A stretch of 64,000 bases of DNA from Albimonas marina (GCF_029223255.1 NZ_JARHUC010000004.1:434001-498000); one strand, 5' to 3'; shown: positions 7,502-16,667, counted from the stretch's first letter. Notes: generated from the letters alone by a model not told the origin. Translations and numbers: made by a program.

Positions 7502-8439
7502 CAGGCGTCTCCGGTCAGGCGGGCCGCGCGGGCGACGGCGTGGAGGCCGGCGGCGGCGATGTCGGGGGGGAGGATGCGCGAGGGCAGGCCGAAGGCCGTC
7601 AGCGCGGCCGCGTAGCGTGCGGCGAGCGCCTCATTGGCGATCAGGCCGACGGGGGCCTCGGGCGAGGCGTCCCTGGGGGCGTTGGCGGCGATCTCGGCGC
7701 CGATCAGCAGGCCGGAGAGGAACGGGCCGGTGCGGCCGGGGGGCAGTTCCGAGAACAGGGCGCGGGCGCGGATCGAGAAGAAGGCGCCCAGCAGGTCGCC
7801 TGGGGTCTCCAGCGCGCGGGCGGCGGCGAGGCCTTCGGCGAAGCCGGCGGCGTCCTCGGCCGCGTCGGCGGGGGGCGCGAGCGTGTCGGCGAGGATCGTG
7901 TGGCGCGAGAGGGCGGCGTAGAGCTCTCCGGTCATCGAGGTGCGGAAGCCGGCGATGCGGCCCGCGCGCAGCTCGACCCACTTGGAGTGGGTGCCGGGCA
8001 GGGCGAGCGTGCCCTCGACCGCGCCGGCGCCGACGATCTGGGTCTCCTCCCCGCGCATCACGTCGGGGCCGGAGGGGCCGCGGGTGGAGACGCCGGGGAC
8101 GATCCAGGCGGGGCGGCCGGTCAGGTCGGAGACGTCGGTCAGCGCGGCGGCGAGGTTGGCGAGGCCGACGCCCTGCGGGCCGGTCTCGGCATAGGGCGCC
8201 TCGCGCCAGCCGGAGCGGGCGCCGACCATGCCGGACATCAGGACCGGCAGCGCCTCGGGCCAGGTCTGGATCGCCTCGGCGAAGGCCGCCGGAAACCCGC
8301 CCTCGGGCAGGGCGCGGATGCCGTGGGCGCTTTCGCGGCGGTCGAGCACCGCGCCGGCGGCGTCGAGCAGGCAGGCGCGCAGCGAGGAGGTGCCCCAGTC
8401 GAGGGCGATCAGGGTCGCGGGGGCTTGGGCGTCGGGCAT
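7501..8439 (-). CDS. dgoK: 2-dehydro-3-deoxygalactonokinase
   Basis: 312 residues of the DgoK family. Landmarks are DWGTSSLRA near the N-terminus (ATP phosphate loop of the actin-like ATPase fold), MSGMVGA with the following GWREAPY, DVMRGEETQ and LPGTHSKWV. The enzyme phosphorylates 2-keto-3-deoxygalactonate for the DgoA aldolase encoded next. It is not related by fold to KdgK in the same operon, so both KDG and KDGal branches seem to be served. A 160-base gap separates it from the upstream dehydratase and contains a palindromic repeat. Confidence 0.9.
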   Translation of the reverse strand: MPDAQAPATLIALDWGTSSLRACLLDAAGAVLDRRESAHGIRALPEGGFPAAFAEAIQTWPEALPVLMSGMVGARSGWREAPYAETGPQGVGLANLAAALTDVSDLTGRPAWIVPGVSTRGPSGPDVMRGEETQIVGAGAVEGTLALPGTHSKWVELRAGRIAGFRTSMTGELYAALSRHTILADTLAPPADAAEDAAGFAEGLAAARALETPGDLLGAFFSIRARALFSELPPGRTGPFLSGLLIGAEIAANAPRDASPEAPVGLIANEALAARYAAALTAFGLPSRILPPDIAAAGLHAVARAARLTGDA

Positions 8440-8464
8440 CGGGGTCTCGGGTCGGTCTGGGCGC

Positions 8465-8485
8465 GCCCCGGGCTTGACCCGGGGC
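8465..8485. repeat. Palindromic intergenic repeat, copy A
   Basis: GCCCCGGGCTTGACCCGGGGC has 8-bp arms around a five-base loop and is flanked by CGC and CTC. A near-identical copy lies at 27965-27985 (one mismatch in the arm). Both lie between genes of one operon. It resembles the short palindromic intergenic repeats common in alphaproteobacteria. Confidence 0.65.
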
Positions 8486-8599
8486 CTCGCGGAACGGGGC
8501 GGCCTGGCCCCCGGTGTGGGGCGGGGGCCAGGCGAGGGCGACCTCGGAGTCGAGGCGGGGCCGCCCGTCCGGGGAGGCGCGCGCGGGCGGCGCGCGGCC

Positions 8600-10390
8600 T
8601 CAGTGGTTGTCGCGCGGCAGGCCCTTGGAGGCGATGCGCTGGTACTTGACCGCCGGCTTCAGGACCATGCCGTTCCCGAGCTGGTCGACGCAGCCGCGCT
8701 GGATCTCCTGCCAGGGCGTCTGGTGGTCGGGGTAGGCGTAGCCGCCCGCCGCCTCCAGCTCCGCCTTGCGCATCGCCCAGTCGGGCTCCGAGACCAGCGC
8801 GTCGACCGAGCCGGTCTTGAGGTCCACGCGCACCTTGTCGCCCGTGCGCAGCAGCGCCAGCGGGCCGTTCGCGGCGGCCTCGGGCGAGGCGTTGAGGATC
8901 GAGGGGGAGCCCGACGTGCCCGACTGGCGGCCGTCGCCGATGCAGGGAAGCTCCCGGATGCCCTGCTTGAGCAGGTAGTCGGGGGCGCGCATGTTCACGA
9001 CCTCGGCCGCGCCGGGGTAGCCGATGGGGCCGGCACCGCGCATGAACAGGATGCAGTTCGCGTCGATCTCCAGCGACGGATCGTCGATGCGGTGGTGGTA
9101 GTCCTCAGGCCCGTCGAAGACGATGGCGCGGCCGACGAAGGCCTCGGGGTCCTCGGGGTTCGAGAGGTAGCGGGCGCGGAAGTCCGGCGAGATCGTCGAG
9201 GTCTTCATGATCGCGCTGTCGAAGAGGTTGCCGCGCATCACCCGGAAGCCGGCGGCCTTCTGGATCGGGTTGTCGAAGCCGCGGATCACGTCCGCATCCT
9301 CCGGCGCCCGGCCGCGGCAGTTCTCGCCCATGGTCTTGCCGGTGCAGGTGAGGGCGGATTCGCGGATCAGGCCCTTCTCGATCATCGAACCGATCACGGC
9401 GGGGACGCCGCCGGCGCGATGGAAATCCTCGGCCAGGTATTCGCCGGCGGGCTGGAGGTTCACCAGCAGGGGGATGTCGCGGCCGATGCGCTCCCATTCC
9501 TGCAGGTCCAGCTCGACGCCCGCGTGCTTTGCGATGGCGGCGATGTGGATGGGGGCGTTGGTGGAGCCGCCGATGGCGCTGCTCACCGCGATGGCGTTCT
9601 CGAACGCCTCGCGGGTGAGGATGTCGGAGGGCTTGAGGTCCTCGTGCACCATGTCGACGATGCGCTTGCCGGTCTCGTAGGCGATCTGGGCGCGCTCGCG
9701 GTGGGGGGCGGGGATCGCGGCGCAGCCGGTGAGGGACATGCCGAGCGCCTCGGCGAGCGAGTTCATCGTGGTCGCGGTGCCCATGGTGTTGCACCAGCCG
9801 GGGGAGGGGGCGGAGGCGGCGGCCATCTCCATGAAGCCCTCGTAGTCGATCTCGCCCTTGGCCAGCATCTCGCGCGCCAGCCAGATGATCGAGCCGGAGC
9901 CCGCCCGCTTGCCCTTGTGCCAGCCGTTCAGCATCGGCCCGCCGGACAGCGCGATGGCCGGGATGTCCACGGTGGCCGCGGCCATCAGCATGGCCGGGGT
10001 GGTCTTGTCGCAGCCGATGGTCAGGACCACGCCGTCGAGCGGGTAGCCGTAGAGGACTTCCACAAGGCCCAGGTAGGCGAGGTTGCGGTCCAGCGAGGCG
10101 GTGGGCCGCTTGCCCGTCTCCTGGATCGGGTGGACGGGGAATTCGAAGCAGATGCCCCCGGCCTCGCGGATGCCCTCGCGCACGCGCTTGGCATGCTCCA
10201 TCAGCGGGCGGTTGCAGGGGCTGAGGTCCGAGCCCGACTGGGCGATGCCGATGATCGGCTTGCCGGACTGCAGCTCCTCCCGCGTCAGGCCGTAGTTCAG
10301 GTAGCGCTCGAGGTAGAGCGCGGTCATGCCCGGGTCGTCGGGATTGTCGAACCAGGCGCGGGAGCGGAGCTTCTTGGGCGCTTCGGTCAT
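8600..10390 (-). CDS. IlvD/Edd family sugar-acid dehydratase (xylonate dehydratase-like)
   Basis: 596 residues. Three iron-sulfur cluster cysteines of the family are present at Cys59 (SPCN), Cys127 (IGCDKT) and Cys200 (GWCNTMGT). Segments such as [17 protein letters not shown] and the C-terminal AVKYQ...PRDNH closely resemble Caulobacter D-xylonate dehydratase as I remember it, so it belongs to the pentonate/hexonate dehydratase branch, not to dihydroxyacid dehydratase. It removes water from an aldonic acid to give a 2-keto-3-deoxy acid. In this operon with KDG and KDGal kinases a hexonate such as gluconate is as likely a substrate as xylonate. The start at 10390 is the first Met of the conserved region. 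Confidence 0.9.
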   Translation of the reverse strand: MTEAPKKLRSRAWFDNPDDPGMTALYLERYLNYGLTREELQSGKPIIGIAQSGSDLSPCNRPLMEHAKRVREGIREAGGICFEFPVHPIQETGKRPTASLDRNLAYLGLVEVLYGYPLDGVVLTIGCDKTTPAMLMAAATVDIPAIALSGGPMLNGWHKGKRAGSGSIIWLAREMLAKGEIDYEGFMEMAAASAPSPGWCNTMGTATTMNSLAEALGMSLTGCAAIPAPHRERAQIAYETGKRIVDMVHEDLKPSDILTREAFENAIAVSSAIGGSTNAPIHIAAIAKHAGVELDLQEWERIGRDIPLLVNLQPAGEYLAEDFHRAGGVPAVIGSMIEKGLIRESALTCTGKTMGENCRGRAPEDADVIRGFDNPIQKAAGFRVMRGNLFDSAIMKTSTISPDFRARYLSNPEDPEAFVGRAIVFDGPEDYHHRIDDPSLEIDANCILFMRGAGPIGYPGAAEVVNMRAPDYLLKQGIRELPCIGDGRQSGTSGSPSILNASPEAAANGPLALLRTGDKVRVDLKTGSVDALVSEPDWAMRKAELEAAGGYAYPDHQTPWQEIQRGCVDQLGNGMVLKPAVKYQRIASKGLPRDNH

Positions 10391-10401
10391 GGGTCTGGTC
10401 C

Positions 10402-11610
10402 TCAGTTCGTCGATCCGCGGAGAATGGCGTCGGGACGGTCCTCGAGACCAGCCCGAAGGACGACGCCGTGGCCCGGCGCGTCGGAAACGTCGATCATGCC
10501 CTGCACCGGGGTGGGGACCGCCTCGGCGATCTCGAGGTGCCAGCCGGTGTAGAAGGCGCGCACCGACTCCTGGATCAGGGTGTTGGGCGCGTGCAGGGAC
10601 AGGTGGCACGACGCGGCGTAGACCACCGGGCCGGTGCAGTCGTGGGGGGCGATGGGGACGCCGTAGGCCTCGGCCATGCCGGCGATCTTGCGCGCCGAGG
10701 AGACGCCGCCGCACCAGCCGAGGTCGAGCATGGCGACGCCGGCCACGCCGGTCTCGAGATACTCGCGGAAGGCGTGGATCGAGGGCAGCGTCTCGGAGGC
10801 GCAGATCAGCGCGTCGGTGTGGCGGGCGTATTCCTTGAGGTCGGAGAGGTTCTCCAGCCGGAACGGGTCCTCGTGCCAGTAGGTGTCGAAGGGTTTCAGG
10901 GCGCGGGACAGGCGGCGGGCCATGGGCGGGGACCACAGGGAGTGGAACTCGACCATGACGTCCATGTCGTCGCCCACCGCCGAGCGGATCTTCTCGAAGG
11001 GCTCCAGCGCGGTCTTCAGCTCGGAGGGCGTGATGTCCCAGCCGTTGGAGCGTTCGGCGGCCGGGTCGAAGGGCCAGATCTTCATGGCCGTGATGCCCTG
11101 CTCCTTGAGGGAGAGGGCGAGCTCGTCGGCGCGGTGGAGGAAGGCGTCGAGGTCCTCGTAGGGGCCCTCGGCGGCTTCCGTGTTCCAGTTGGCGACCTTC
11201 TGGCCCTCGGCGGATCGCACATAACGGTAGCCGGCGCAGGTGTTGTAGGTGCGGATCGAGGGGCGGGCGCGGCCGCCCAGCATCTCGACCAGCGGGACGC
11301 CGTGGACCTTGGATTTCAGGTCCCACAGGGCGATGTCGATGGCGGACATCGCGCGCGTCTCGACCCCCGCCCCGCGCCAGCCGATGTAGTCGCGCAGCTC
11401 GGTCATCCGGGCGGGGATGGCCAGCGGGTCGCGCCCCAGCAGCAGGGGCGCGCACCAGTCGTGGACATAGGCCTCGACGGCGGAGGCGCCGAAGAAGCTC
11501 TCGCCCAGGCCCACCGTGCCGTCGTCGGCGGTGACCTTCACCCAGCAGAGGTTCGCGAACTCCTTCAGGCGGAGCGTCTCGACCCTGGCGATCTTCAGTT
11601 GCGAGACCAT
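10402..11610 (-). CDS. Mandelate racemase/muconate lactonizing enzyme family sugar-acid dehydratase
   Basis: 402 residues of the enolase superfamily. Metal ligands are Glu221 (VEFH), Glu247 (WHEDPF) and Glu273 (ASETL), and a PHDCTGP segment near residue 320 supplies the His of the active site. His223 next to the first ligand is typical of the mannonate/galactonate dehydratase side of the superfamily. It probably dehydrates a hexonate to a 2-keto-3-deoxyhexonate, in parallel with the IlvD/Edd enzyme encoded 11 bases downstream. The exact sugar stereochemistry is not readable from the sequence. Confidence 0.85.
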   Translation of the reverse strand: MVSQLKIARVETLRLKEFANLCWVKVTADDGTVGLGESFFGASAVEAYVHDWCAPLLLGRDPLAIPARMTELRDYIGWRGAGVETRAMSAIDIALWDLKSKVHGVPLVEMLGGRARPSIRTYNTCAGYRYVRSAEGQKVANWNTEAAEGPYEDLDAFLHRADELALSLKEQGITAMKIWPFDPAAERSNGWDITPSELKTALEPFEKIRSAVGDDMDVMVEFHSLWSPPMARRLSRALKPFDTYWHEDPFRLENLSDLKEYARHTDALICASETLPSIHAFREYLETGVAGVAMLDLGWCGGVSSARKIAGMAEAYGVPIAPHDCTGPVVYAASCHLSLHAPNTLIQESVRAFYTGWHLEIAEAVPTPVQGMIDVSDAPGHGVVLRAGLEDRPDAILRGSTN

Positions 11611-11617
11611 GGGACCC

Positions 11618-12934
11618 TCAGCGCCCGGTGATGCCGGGGAAGGCGATCAGGACGGCCACCGCCAGCATCTGCATGCCGATGAAGGGCAGCAGCGACTTGA
11701 AGATGGTGCCCAGCGAGATGTCGGGCGGCGCCACGGACTTGAGGTAGAAGGCGGCGGGTCCGAAGGGCGGGCTGAGGAAGCTGACCTGCATGTTCATGCA
11801 GAACAGCACGCCGAACCAGACCGGGTCGTAGCCCAGCTTGGTGATGATCGGCACGAAGATCGGCATGGTCAGCAGCGCGATGCCGGTCCAGTCCAGGAAC
11901 ATGCCCAGCACGAACAGGATCAGCATCATGAACAGCAGGATGTAGAGCCGGTTGTCGGAGATGCCGGTGATCAGCTCGGTCACGAACTTGATCCCGCCCA
12001 TCAGGTTGAACACCCCGACCAGCGCCGAGGCGCCGATGCCGATCCACACGATCATGCCCACCGTGCGCAGGGTCTGCATCGCCGCGCCCTTGAGCAGCTC
12101 GAAGGTGAACTCGCGCCGGATCACGGTCGACAGCAGCACGCCCATCACGCCCACGGCCGAGGCCTCGGTCACCGAGGCGACGCCGCCGTAGATCGAGCCG
12201 AGCACGCAGGCCACCACCAGGATCGGCAGGATCAGGCCCTTGAGAAGGCGCAGCTTCTCGGCCCGGGGCATCTCGTTCTCTTCGAGGATCGGGGCGACGG
12301 CGGGGTTCAGGTAGGCCCGGATCAGGACGTAGATCACGTAGAACCCGGCCAGCATCAGCCCCGGCAGGAAGGACGAGGTGAACAGGTCGCCGATCGAGAC
12401 GTTGGCGGTCAGGCCGTAGAGGATGAGCACGATCGAGGGGGGCACCATCGTGCCCAGCGCGCCGCCGGCGCACACGACGCCGATGGCGAGGTGCTTGTCG
12501 TAGCCCAGGCGCAGCATCTGGGGCAGGGCCAGCAGGCCCAGCAGCACGATCTCGCCGCCGATGATGCCCGACATGGCGGCGAGGATCACCGCGACCACCA
12601 GGGTCTGGATCGCCACGCCGCCGCGCAGGCGGCCCCCGACCAGCTTCATCGCGTCGAAGAGGTCGCGCGCGATGCCGGAGCGGTCGAGGATCGCGGCCAT
12701 CAGCACGAACATCGGCACCGAGACGAAGACGAAGCTGCCGACGAAGGAATAGACGCGGGACGTGATCAGCGGCACCGCCATGGGACCGAACCAGCCCAGC
12801 GCGAAGACCAGCGCGACGAGCAGGGTGACGAAGGCCAGCGGGATGCCGGTGAGCAGCAGCACCATCATCATCCCGAACATCAGGAGGGTGCCGCCCTCGA
12901 CCCCGAGGGCCTGGAAGGAGCCGAAGAAATCCAT
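11618..12934 (-). CDS. dctM: TRAP transporter large permease subunit (DctM)
   Basis: 438 residues, almost entirely hydrophobic, with about a dozen membrane segments. Family landmarks include GIPLAFV near the N-terminus, MSGIIGGEIVLLG, and GTMVPPSIVLILYG. It is the sodium-coupled channel part of a tripartite transporter in the inner membrane. It abuts dctQ with a one-base overlap at 12934 and is followed 7 bases later by the enolase-superfamily dehydratase, so uptake and catabolism are co-transcribed. Confidence 0.93.
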   Translation of the reverse strand: MDFFGSFQALGVEGGTLLMFGMMMVLLLTGIPLAFVTLLVALVFALGWFGPMAVPLITSRVYSFVGSFVFVSVPMFVLMAAILDRSGIARDLFDAMKLVGGRLRGGVAIQTLVVAVILAAMSGIIGGEIVLLGLLALPQMLRLGYDKHLAIGVVCAGGALGTMVPPSIVLILYGLTANVSIGDLFTSSFLPGLMLAGFYVIYVLIRAYLNPAVAPILEENEMPRAEKLRLLKGLILPILVVACVLGSIYGGVASVTEASAVGVMGVLLSTVIRREFTFELLKGAAMQTLRTVGMIVWIGIGASALVGVFNLMGGIKFVTELITGISDNRLYILLFMMLILFVLGMFLDWTGIALLTMPIFVPIITKLGYDPVWFGVLFCMNMQVSFLSPPFGPAAFYLKSVAPPDISLGTIFKSLLPFIGMQMLAVAVLIAFPGITGR

Positions 12935-13512
12935 CACGCGCGCCCCTTGGTGCCGATCGTGCGGGTCCCGCGCAGGTAGCCCCACGCCAGGATCAGGAAC
13001 TGGATCGCCATCACGCCCATCACCAGCATCAGGAAGATCTTGATCAGCGCCGGGTAGACCGGATCCCAGGCGGAGCCCGAGCGCTCGAGCCGCACGGACC
13101 CGTCGGGCGCGAAGGCGGCGCGGGAGACCATCACCCAGGACGCCCAGCAGAACATCGCCGAGGCCAGCGCGCAGATGGCCGAGATCACCACGTTCAGCCC
13201 CCGGCGCACGCGCGCGGGCAGGGCGTCGTAGATCAGCACCACGCGGATGTGCCGGTCGTGGGAGGCGCAGTAGAGCCCGCCGTAGACGAAGGCCGCGCCG
13301 CACAGGAACACCGTCGTCTCATGCGCCCAGATGGTGGGCGAGTTGAAGACGTAGCGCAGGAACACCTCCTGGATCAGCACCAGCATCGAGACCACGATGC
13401 CGGCGGCGAAGAGGAGGCCGCCGCGGTCGATCCAGCGCCCGAGCCGTCCGGCCTCGGGGATCGGGCCGCCTTCCTCGTCCAGCGGGGATTCGGGCGGGGG
13501 GGTGTCGGACAT
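12934..13512 (-). CDS. dctQ: TRAP transporter small permease subunit (DctQ)
   Basis: 192 residues with four membrane segments and the family motif EVFLRYVFNSPTIWAHE in the first half. It joins the DctM subunit in the inner membrane. I took the ATG at 13512 (MSDTPPPES), where GGAG lies nine bases upstream; the upstream in-frame region is low-complexity Pro/Arg-rich sequence unlike the family. Confidence 0.9.
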   Translation of the reverse strand: MSDTPPPESPLDEEGGPIPEAGRLGRWIDRGGLLFAAGIVVSMLVLIQEVFLRYVFNSPTIWAHETTVFLCGAAFVYGGLYCASHDRHIRVVLIYDALPARVRRGLNVVISAICALASAMFCWASWVMVSRAAFAPDGSVRLERSGSAWDPVYPALIKIFLMLVMGVMAIQFLILAWGYLRGTRTIGTKGRA

Positions 13513-13637
13513 GAGATCAGGCTCCGCGTCGCGGCCGCGTCCGCGTTCCGGCGCGGGGAGCGGGGCCGCAGGGGACCGGCGCGGAGCGGGTCCGCGCATG
13601 GGGAAACGGGGGGCGAGCCGGGGCTCGGAAACGGAAG

Positions 13638-13657
13638 GCGGGGGCCGAGGCCCCCGC
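13638..13657 (-). promoter_or_regulatory. Intra-operon hairpin between dctP and dctQ
   Basis: A 9-bp perfect stem (arm GCGGGGGCC) lies ten bases past the dctP stop, followed on the minus strand by TTCCGTTTCC. Such hairpins after a binding-protein gene often protect or partly terminate the mRNA, so that the binding protein is made in excess over the membrane subunits. That role is inferred. Confidence 0.5.
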
Positions 13658-13666
13658 GATCCGGCC

Positions 13667-14683
13667 TCAGTTCATGAGGCCCTTGTCCTTCAGGTACGCC
13701 ACCAGCGTGTCGTAGACCTTGCGGGCGTTCTCGGAGCGCTCGGCGACCTTCTCCCACTCGCCCATGGCGATGGCGCGGAACTTGGCGCGCTCCTCCGCGG
13801 ACCAGTCGTGGACGGTGATCACGCCGCCGGCCTTCGCGGCCTCGACCGCCTCCTGGTCCTTCTGCTTGACCGTGGCGGTCTGGACCTGGCCGAACTCCTT
13901 CACCGACTCCTCGAGCGCGGTCTGGATCTCGGGGGGCAGCTCGTCCCACTTGGCCTTGCTCATCGAGATCTCGATCAGCGGCAGGGAGTGGAAGCCGGGG
14001 TAGACCGGGTGGTGGGCCACGTCATGCAGGCCCTGGGCCTGGTTGGTCGAGAAGACGTTGTAGTCGGCCGCCTCGATCACGCCCTTGTCGAGCGAGGTGA
14101 ACACCTCCGAGCCCGGCAGGTTCACCGGGGCCGCGCCGGCCGCGGCGAAGACGTTCTGCACCAGGCCCTCGGGGGCGCGCAGCTTCAGGCCCTTGAGGTC
14201 GTCGACGCCCTCGAGCGGGACCTTGGAGACGAAGGCCTCGAGGCCCGGCGAGGTCGGGCCGATGAACTGGAGGCCGTAGGGCGCCTCGAGCTCGCGCATC
14301 AGCTCCATGCCGCCGCCTTCGTAGATGAAGTCGAACATCTCCTGCGGGTCGGAGTAGGCGCCCACGGGGTTGGCGATCAGGCCGAAGGCCGGATCCTTGC
14401 CCGCGAAGTAGCTGACGTCGGTGATGTGGCCGTCGAGGATGCCGGCCGCGATGGCGTCCTGCGTCTCGTTGTGGGCCACGAGGGACTCGACGGGCAGCAG
14501 CTCGATCGAGACGGCGCCGCCGGTCTTCTCGGCGACCATCTCGGTCCACTTCTTCTGCATCTCGAAGTTCGGGTTGCCGGCGGGGTCGCTCGACTGGAAC
14601 CGGAACGAATACTCCTGGGCCGAGGCGGCCCCGGCGATGAGCGCGAGGGTGCTCGCCGCGAGCGCGGCCTTCATCCACATCAT
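13667..14683 (-). CDS. dctP: TRAP transporter substrate-binding protein (DctP family)
   Basis: 338 residues with a clear signal peptide (Met-Met-Trp-Met-Lys, hydrophobic core, cleavage after about residue 22 in AASA-QEYS). The mature part has the DctP pattern, including the RAPEG segment whose Arg normally binds the substrate carboxylate. It captures a carboxylated substrate, by context a sugar acid, in the periplasm. The ATG at 14683 is chosen because AGGGAGGA ends seven bases upstream. First gene of the leftward sugar-acid operon, directly downstream of the operator region. Confidence 0.92.
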   Translation of the reverse strand: MMWMKAALAASTLALIAGAASAQEYSFRFQSSDPAGNPNFEMQKKWTEMVAEKTGGAVSIELLPVESLVAHNETQDAIAAGILDGHITDVSYFAGKDPAFGLIANPVGAYSDPQEMFDFIYEGGGMELMRELEAPYGLQFIGPTSPGLEAFVSKVPLEGVDDLKGLKLRAPEGLVQNVFAAAGAAPVNLPGSEVFTSLDKGVIEAADYNVFSTNQAQGLHDVAHHPVYPGFHSLPLIEISMSKAKWDELPPEIQTALEESVKEFGQVQTATVKQKDQEAVEAAKAGGVITVHDWSAEERAKFRAIAMGEWEKVAERSENARKVYDTLVAYLKDKGLMN

Positions 14684-14990
14684 CTTGATGTCCTCCCTAG
14701 GAATTCGCGTCGCCGGGCCCGCGGGCTCGGCGTTCCCGACGTGGGAATCACGCATGGTCAACCTTGTGACAGCGCTGTCATGACGCTATGATAGCGCTGT
14801 CATGCTTGTCAATGGCCCCCGATCGCCGCCGCGGCGTCGGGCTCCGTCGACAATGGCGGGGCGATGGGCAGGATGTTTCGGCCCGCGTCGCCGGCGCCCG
14901 GGGAGGCGGTTTCGCCTCCGCGGCGCGGCGGGCGCGCGGGCGAAGGGGGGAGGGACCGCGGATGCACGCGCCGGCACGCAGGAGAGGGGC
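14684..14990. promoter_or_regulatory. Divergent control region of sugar-acid operon and lacI-type gene
   Basis: Two face-to-face sigma-70-like promoters overlap here. Leftward: TTGACA (14812-14807) and TAGCGT (14788-14783), 18-base spacer. Rightward: TTGTGA (14764-14769) and TATGAT (14787-14792), 17-base spacer. The palindrome TGACAGCGCTGTCA (14767-14780) overlaps the last bases of the rightward -35 and fills most of its spacer. TGATAGCGCTGTCA (14789-14802) fills the spacer of the leftward promoter. Centres are 22 bp apart, about two helical turns. The rest, a roughly 190-base leader before the regulator gene, shows no further feature. Confidence 0.8.
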
Positions 14991-16004
14991 ATGAGCCAGC
15001 GACGCTCGGGCCGCCCGACGCTCGCCGACGTGGCGGCGCTGGCGGGCGTGGGGGCGATCACCGTCTCGCGCGCGCTGCGCCGGCCCGACCAGGTCTCCCC
15101 CGCCACGCGCGAGCGGATCGAGCGGGCGGTGGCGGAGCTGAACTACATCCCCGACCCGCAGGCGCGGATCCTGGCCTCGGGGCGCTCGGACGTGATCGGG
15201 GTGATCCTGCCGAGCCTGACCAACAACGTCTACGCGGACGTCCTGCAGGGCATCTACGACGGGGTGGCGGGGACCGGCTTCCAGATCCAGATCGGCAACA
15301 CCCGCTACGACCCGGAGGAGGAGGCGCGCCTTGTGCCGCTGTTCGCCTCCCAGCGGCCGGCGGCGATGCTGCTGACGGGGATCGACCAGACGCCCCCCAC
15401 CCGCGCGCTGCTGGAGGCGGCGGGCTTTCCCGTGGTGCAGATCATGGAGAAGGGGGACGACCCCATCGACATGATCATCGGCTTCTCGCATTTCGACGCG
15501 GCGCAGGAGGCGGTGCGCCACCTGCTGTCGAAGGGCTACCGGCGCATCGGGGTGCTGGGCGCGCGCATGGACCCCCGCCTGATGCGACGGCGGGAGGGCT
15601 GGCGCGCGGCGCTGGCCGAGGCGGGGCTGCCGTTCCTCGAGGCGATCTCGCCCGAGCCGTCCTCGGCCACCATGGGGCGCAGGCTGGCGGCGGAGCTGAT
15701 GGACGTGCATCCCGACCTCGACGCCCTGTTCTGCGCCAACGACGACCTGGCGCTGGGCGCGCTGTTCGAATGCCAGGCGCGGGGGATCGTTCCGCCGCGG
15801 GACTTCGGGATCGTGGGGTTCAACGACCTGGAGATGATGGCGGCCGCCGTGCCCTCGATCACCTCGGTGCAGACGCGGCGCTACCGGATGGGGCGGCTCG
15901 CGATCGAGATGCTGGTGGAGCGGATCGGCGGCGGGCGTCCGGCCGAGAGCAACGTCGACCTCGGCTTCGAGCTGATCGAGCGCGAGAGCACGCGGCGCGA
16001 CTGA
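14991..16004 (+). CDS. LacI family transcriptional regulator of the sugar-acid operon
   Basis: 337 residues: a LacI-type helix-turn-helix at about 10-36 (TLADVAALAGVGAITVSRAL), hinge around residue 55 (LNYIPDPQAR), then a periplasmic-binding-protein-like ligand domain. It is closest in style to gluconate regulators of the GntR (LacI-family) group. GGAGAGG precedes the start. It is divergent from the TRAP/dehydratase operon with two palindromic operators between them, so it very likely represses both transcripts until a sugar acid or its keto-deoxy derivative binds. Confidence 0.92.
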   Translation: MSQRRSGRPTLADVAALAGVGAITVSRALRRPDQVSPATRERIERAVAELNYIPDPQARILASGRSDVIGVILPSLTNNVYADVLQGIYDGVAGTGFQIQIGNTRYDPEEEARLVPLFASQRPAAMLLTGIDQTPPTRALLEAAGFPVVQIMEKGDDPIDMIIGFSHFDAAQEAVRHLLSKGYRRIGVLGARMDPRLMRRREGWRAALAEAGLPFLEAISPEPSSATMGRRLAAELMDVHPDLDALFCANDDLALGALFECQARGIVPPRDFGIVGFNDLEMMAAAVPSITSVQTRRYRMGRLAIEMLVERIGGGRPAESNVDLGFELIERESTRRD

Positions 16005-16020
16005 GGGCGCCCGCCCTCAG
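16001..16020. terminator. Bidirectional terminator built from both stop codons
   Basis: CTGAGGGCG and CGCCCTCAG are perfect 9-base inverted arms separated by two bases. The left arm contains the TGA of the lacI-type gene and the right arm the stop codon of the convergent tetR-type gene. Confidence 0.6.
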
Positions 16021-16667
16021 CCCCTGCGCTCGATCATCGCCAGGAAATCCTCGGCGAAGCGGTCGAGGGGGGCGGGGCCGCGGTCGAGCTTGGCGCGCAG
16101 CACCGCGCCCTCCCACCCGATCCAGAAGAACGAGGCGAGGCGGGCGCAGTCGGCGTCGGGGGCGATCTGGCCGGCGTCACGCGCGGCCTCGAGCAGGCGG
16201 GCGGTGCGCGCCTCCCAGTCGGCGAGCACGGCGCGCAGCGCATCGCGGAACGGCTCGGGCAGGGTCCCGACCTCCTGGCCGAGGTTGCCGATCAGGCAGC
16301 CGCGGCGCCACGCATGGCGTTCCATGCCGGCGCGGGCGTCGTCCACGAAGGCGCGCAGGCGGTCGAGGGGGGCGCGGCGCTCGTCGAGGAACCAGCGGTC
16401 GAGCTTGGCGGCGAAATAGGCGGCGTAGGAGTCGATCAGCGCCAGCCCGAACTCGGCCTTCGAGCCGAAGTAGTGGTAGAAGCTGCCCTTGGGCACGCCC
16501 ACGGCAGAGAGCACCTCCTCGAGCCCCACCGCGCCGAAGCCTCGCTCGGTCAGCATCGCCACGCCCGTGCGCAGGAGCTTCGCGCGCGCCTCCTCCAGCC
16601 TGGCCTGGTCGCGCGGCGGGCGGCCGCGGCGGCGGGGCAGGGAGGGGGGCGGGGCGTCGTCGCTCAT
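16017..16667 (-). CDS. acuR: TetR family regulator, AcuR-like
   Basis: 216 residues: TetR helix-turn-helix around 40-60 ending in VPKGSFYHYFGSKAEFG, and a C-terminal ligand domain with RRGCLIGNLGQEVG, a segment shared with the acrylate-responsive AcuR of Rhodobacter. AcuR represses acuI until acrylate or DMSP-derived ligands accumulate. An AcuI gene lies 2.1 kb upstream in the same direction, supporting the name, though four genes replace the usual acuR-acuI adjacency. The start overlaps the end of the AEC permease gene by four bases (ATGA). The name rests on recalled sequence similarity and on context. Confidence 0.75.
   Translation of the reverse strand: MSDDAPPPSLPRRRGRPPRDQARLEEARAKLLRTGVAMLTERGFGAVGLEEVLSAVGVPKGSFYHYFGSKAEFGLALIDSYAAYFAAKLDRWFLDERRAPLDRLRAFVDDARAGMERHAWRRGCLIGNLGQEVGTLPEPFRDALRAVLADWEARTARLLEAARDAGQIAPDADCARLASFFWIGWEGAVLRAKLDRGPAPLDRFAEDFLAMIERRG

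Noticed and set aside
8600-10390. Dihydroxyacid dehydratase IlvD of branched-chain amino-acid synthesis
   Set aside because: The sequence pattern follows sugar-acid dehydratases of the xylonate type and the operon context is sugar-acid catabolism.
14776-14804. Two CTGTCAT copies resembling a Pho box
   Set aside because: Pho boxes have the two heptamers 11 bp apart; here they are 22 bp apart and each is half of a palindrome, which fits LacI operators better.
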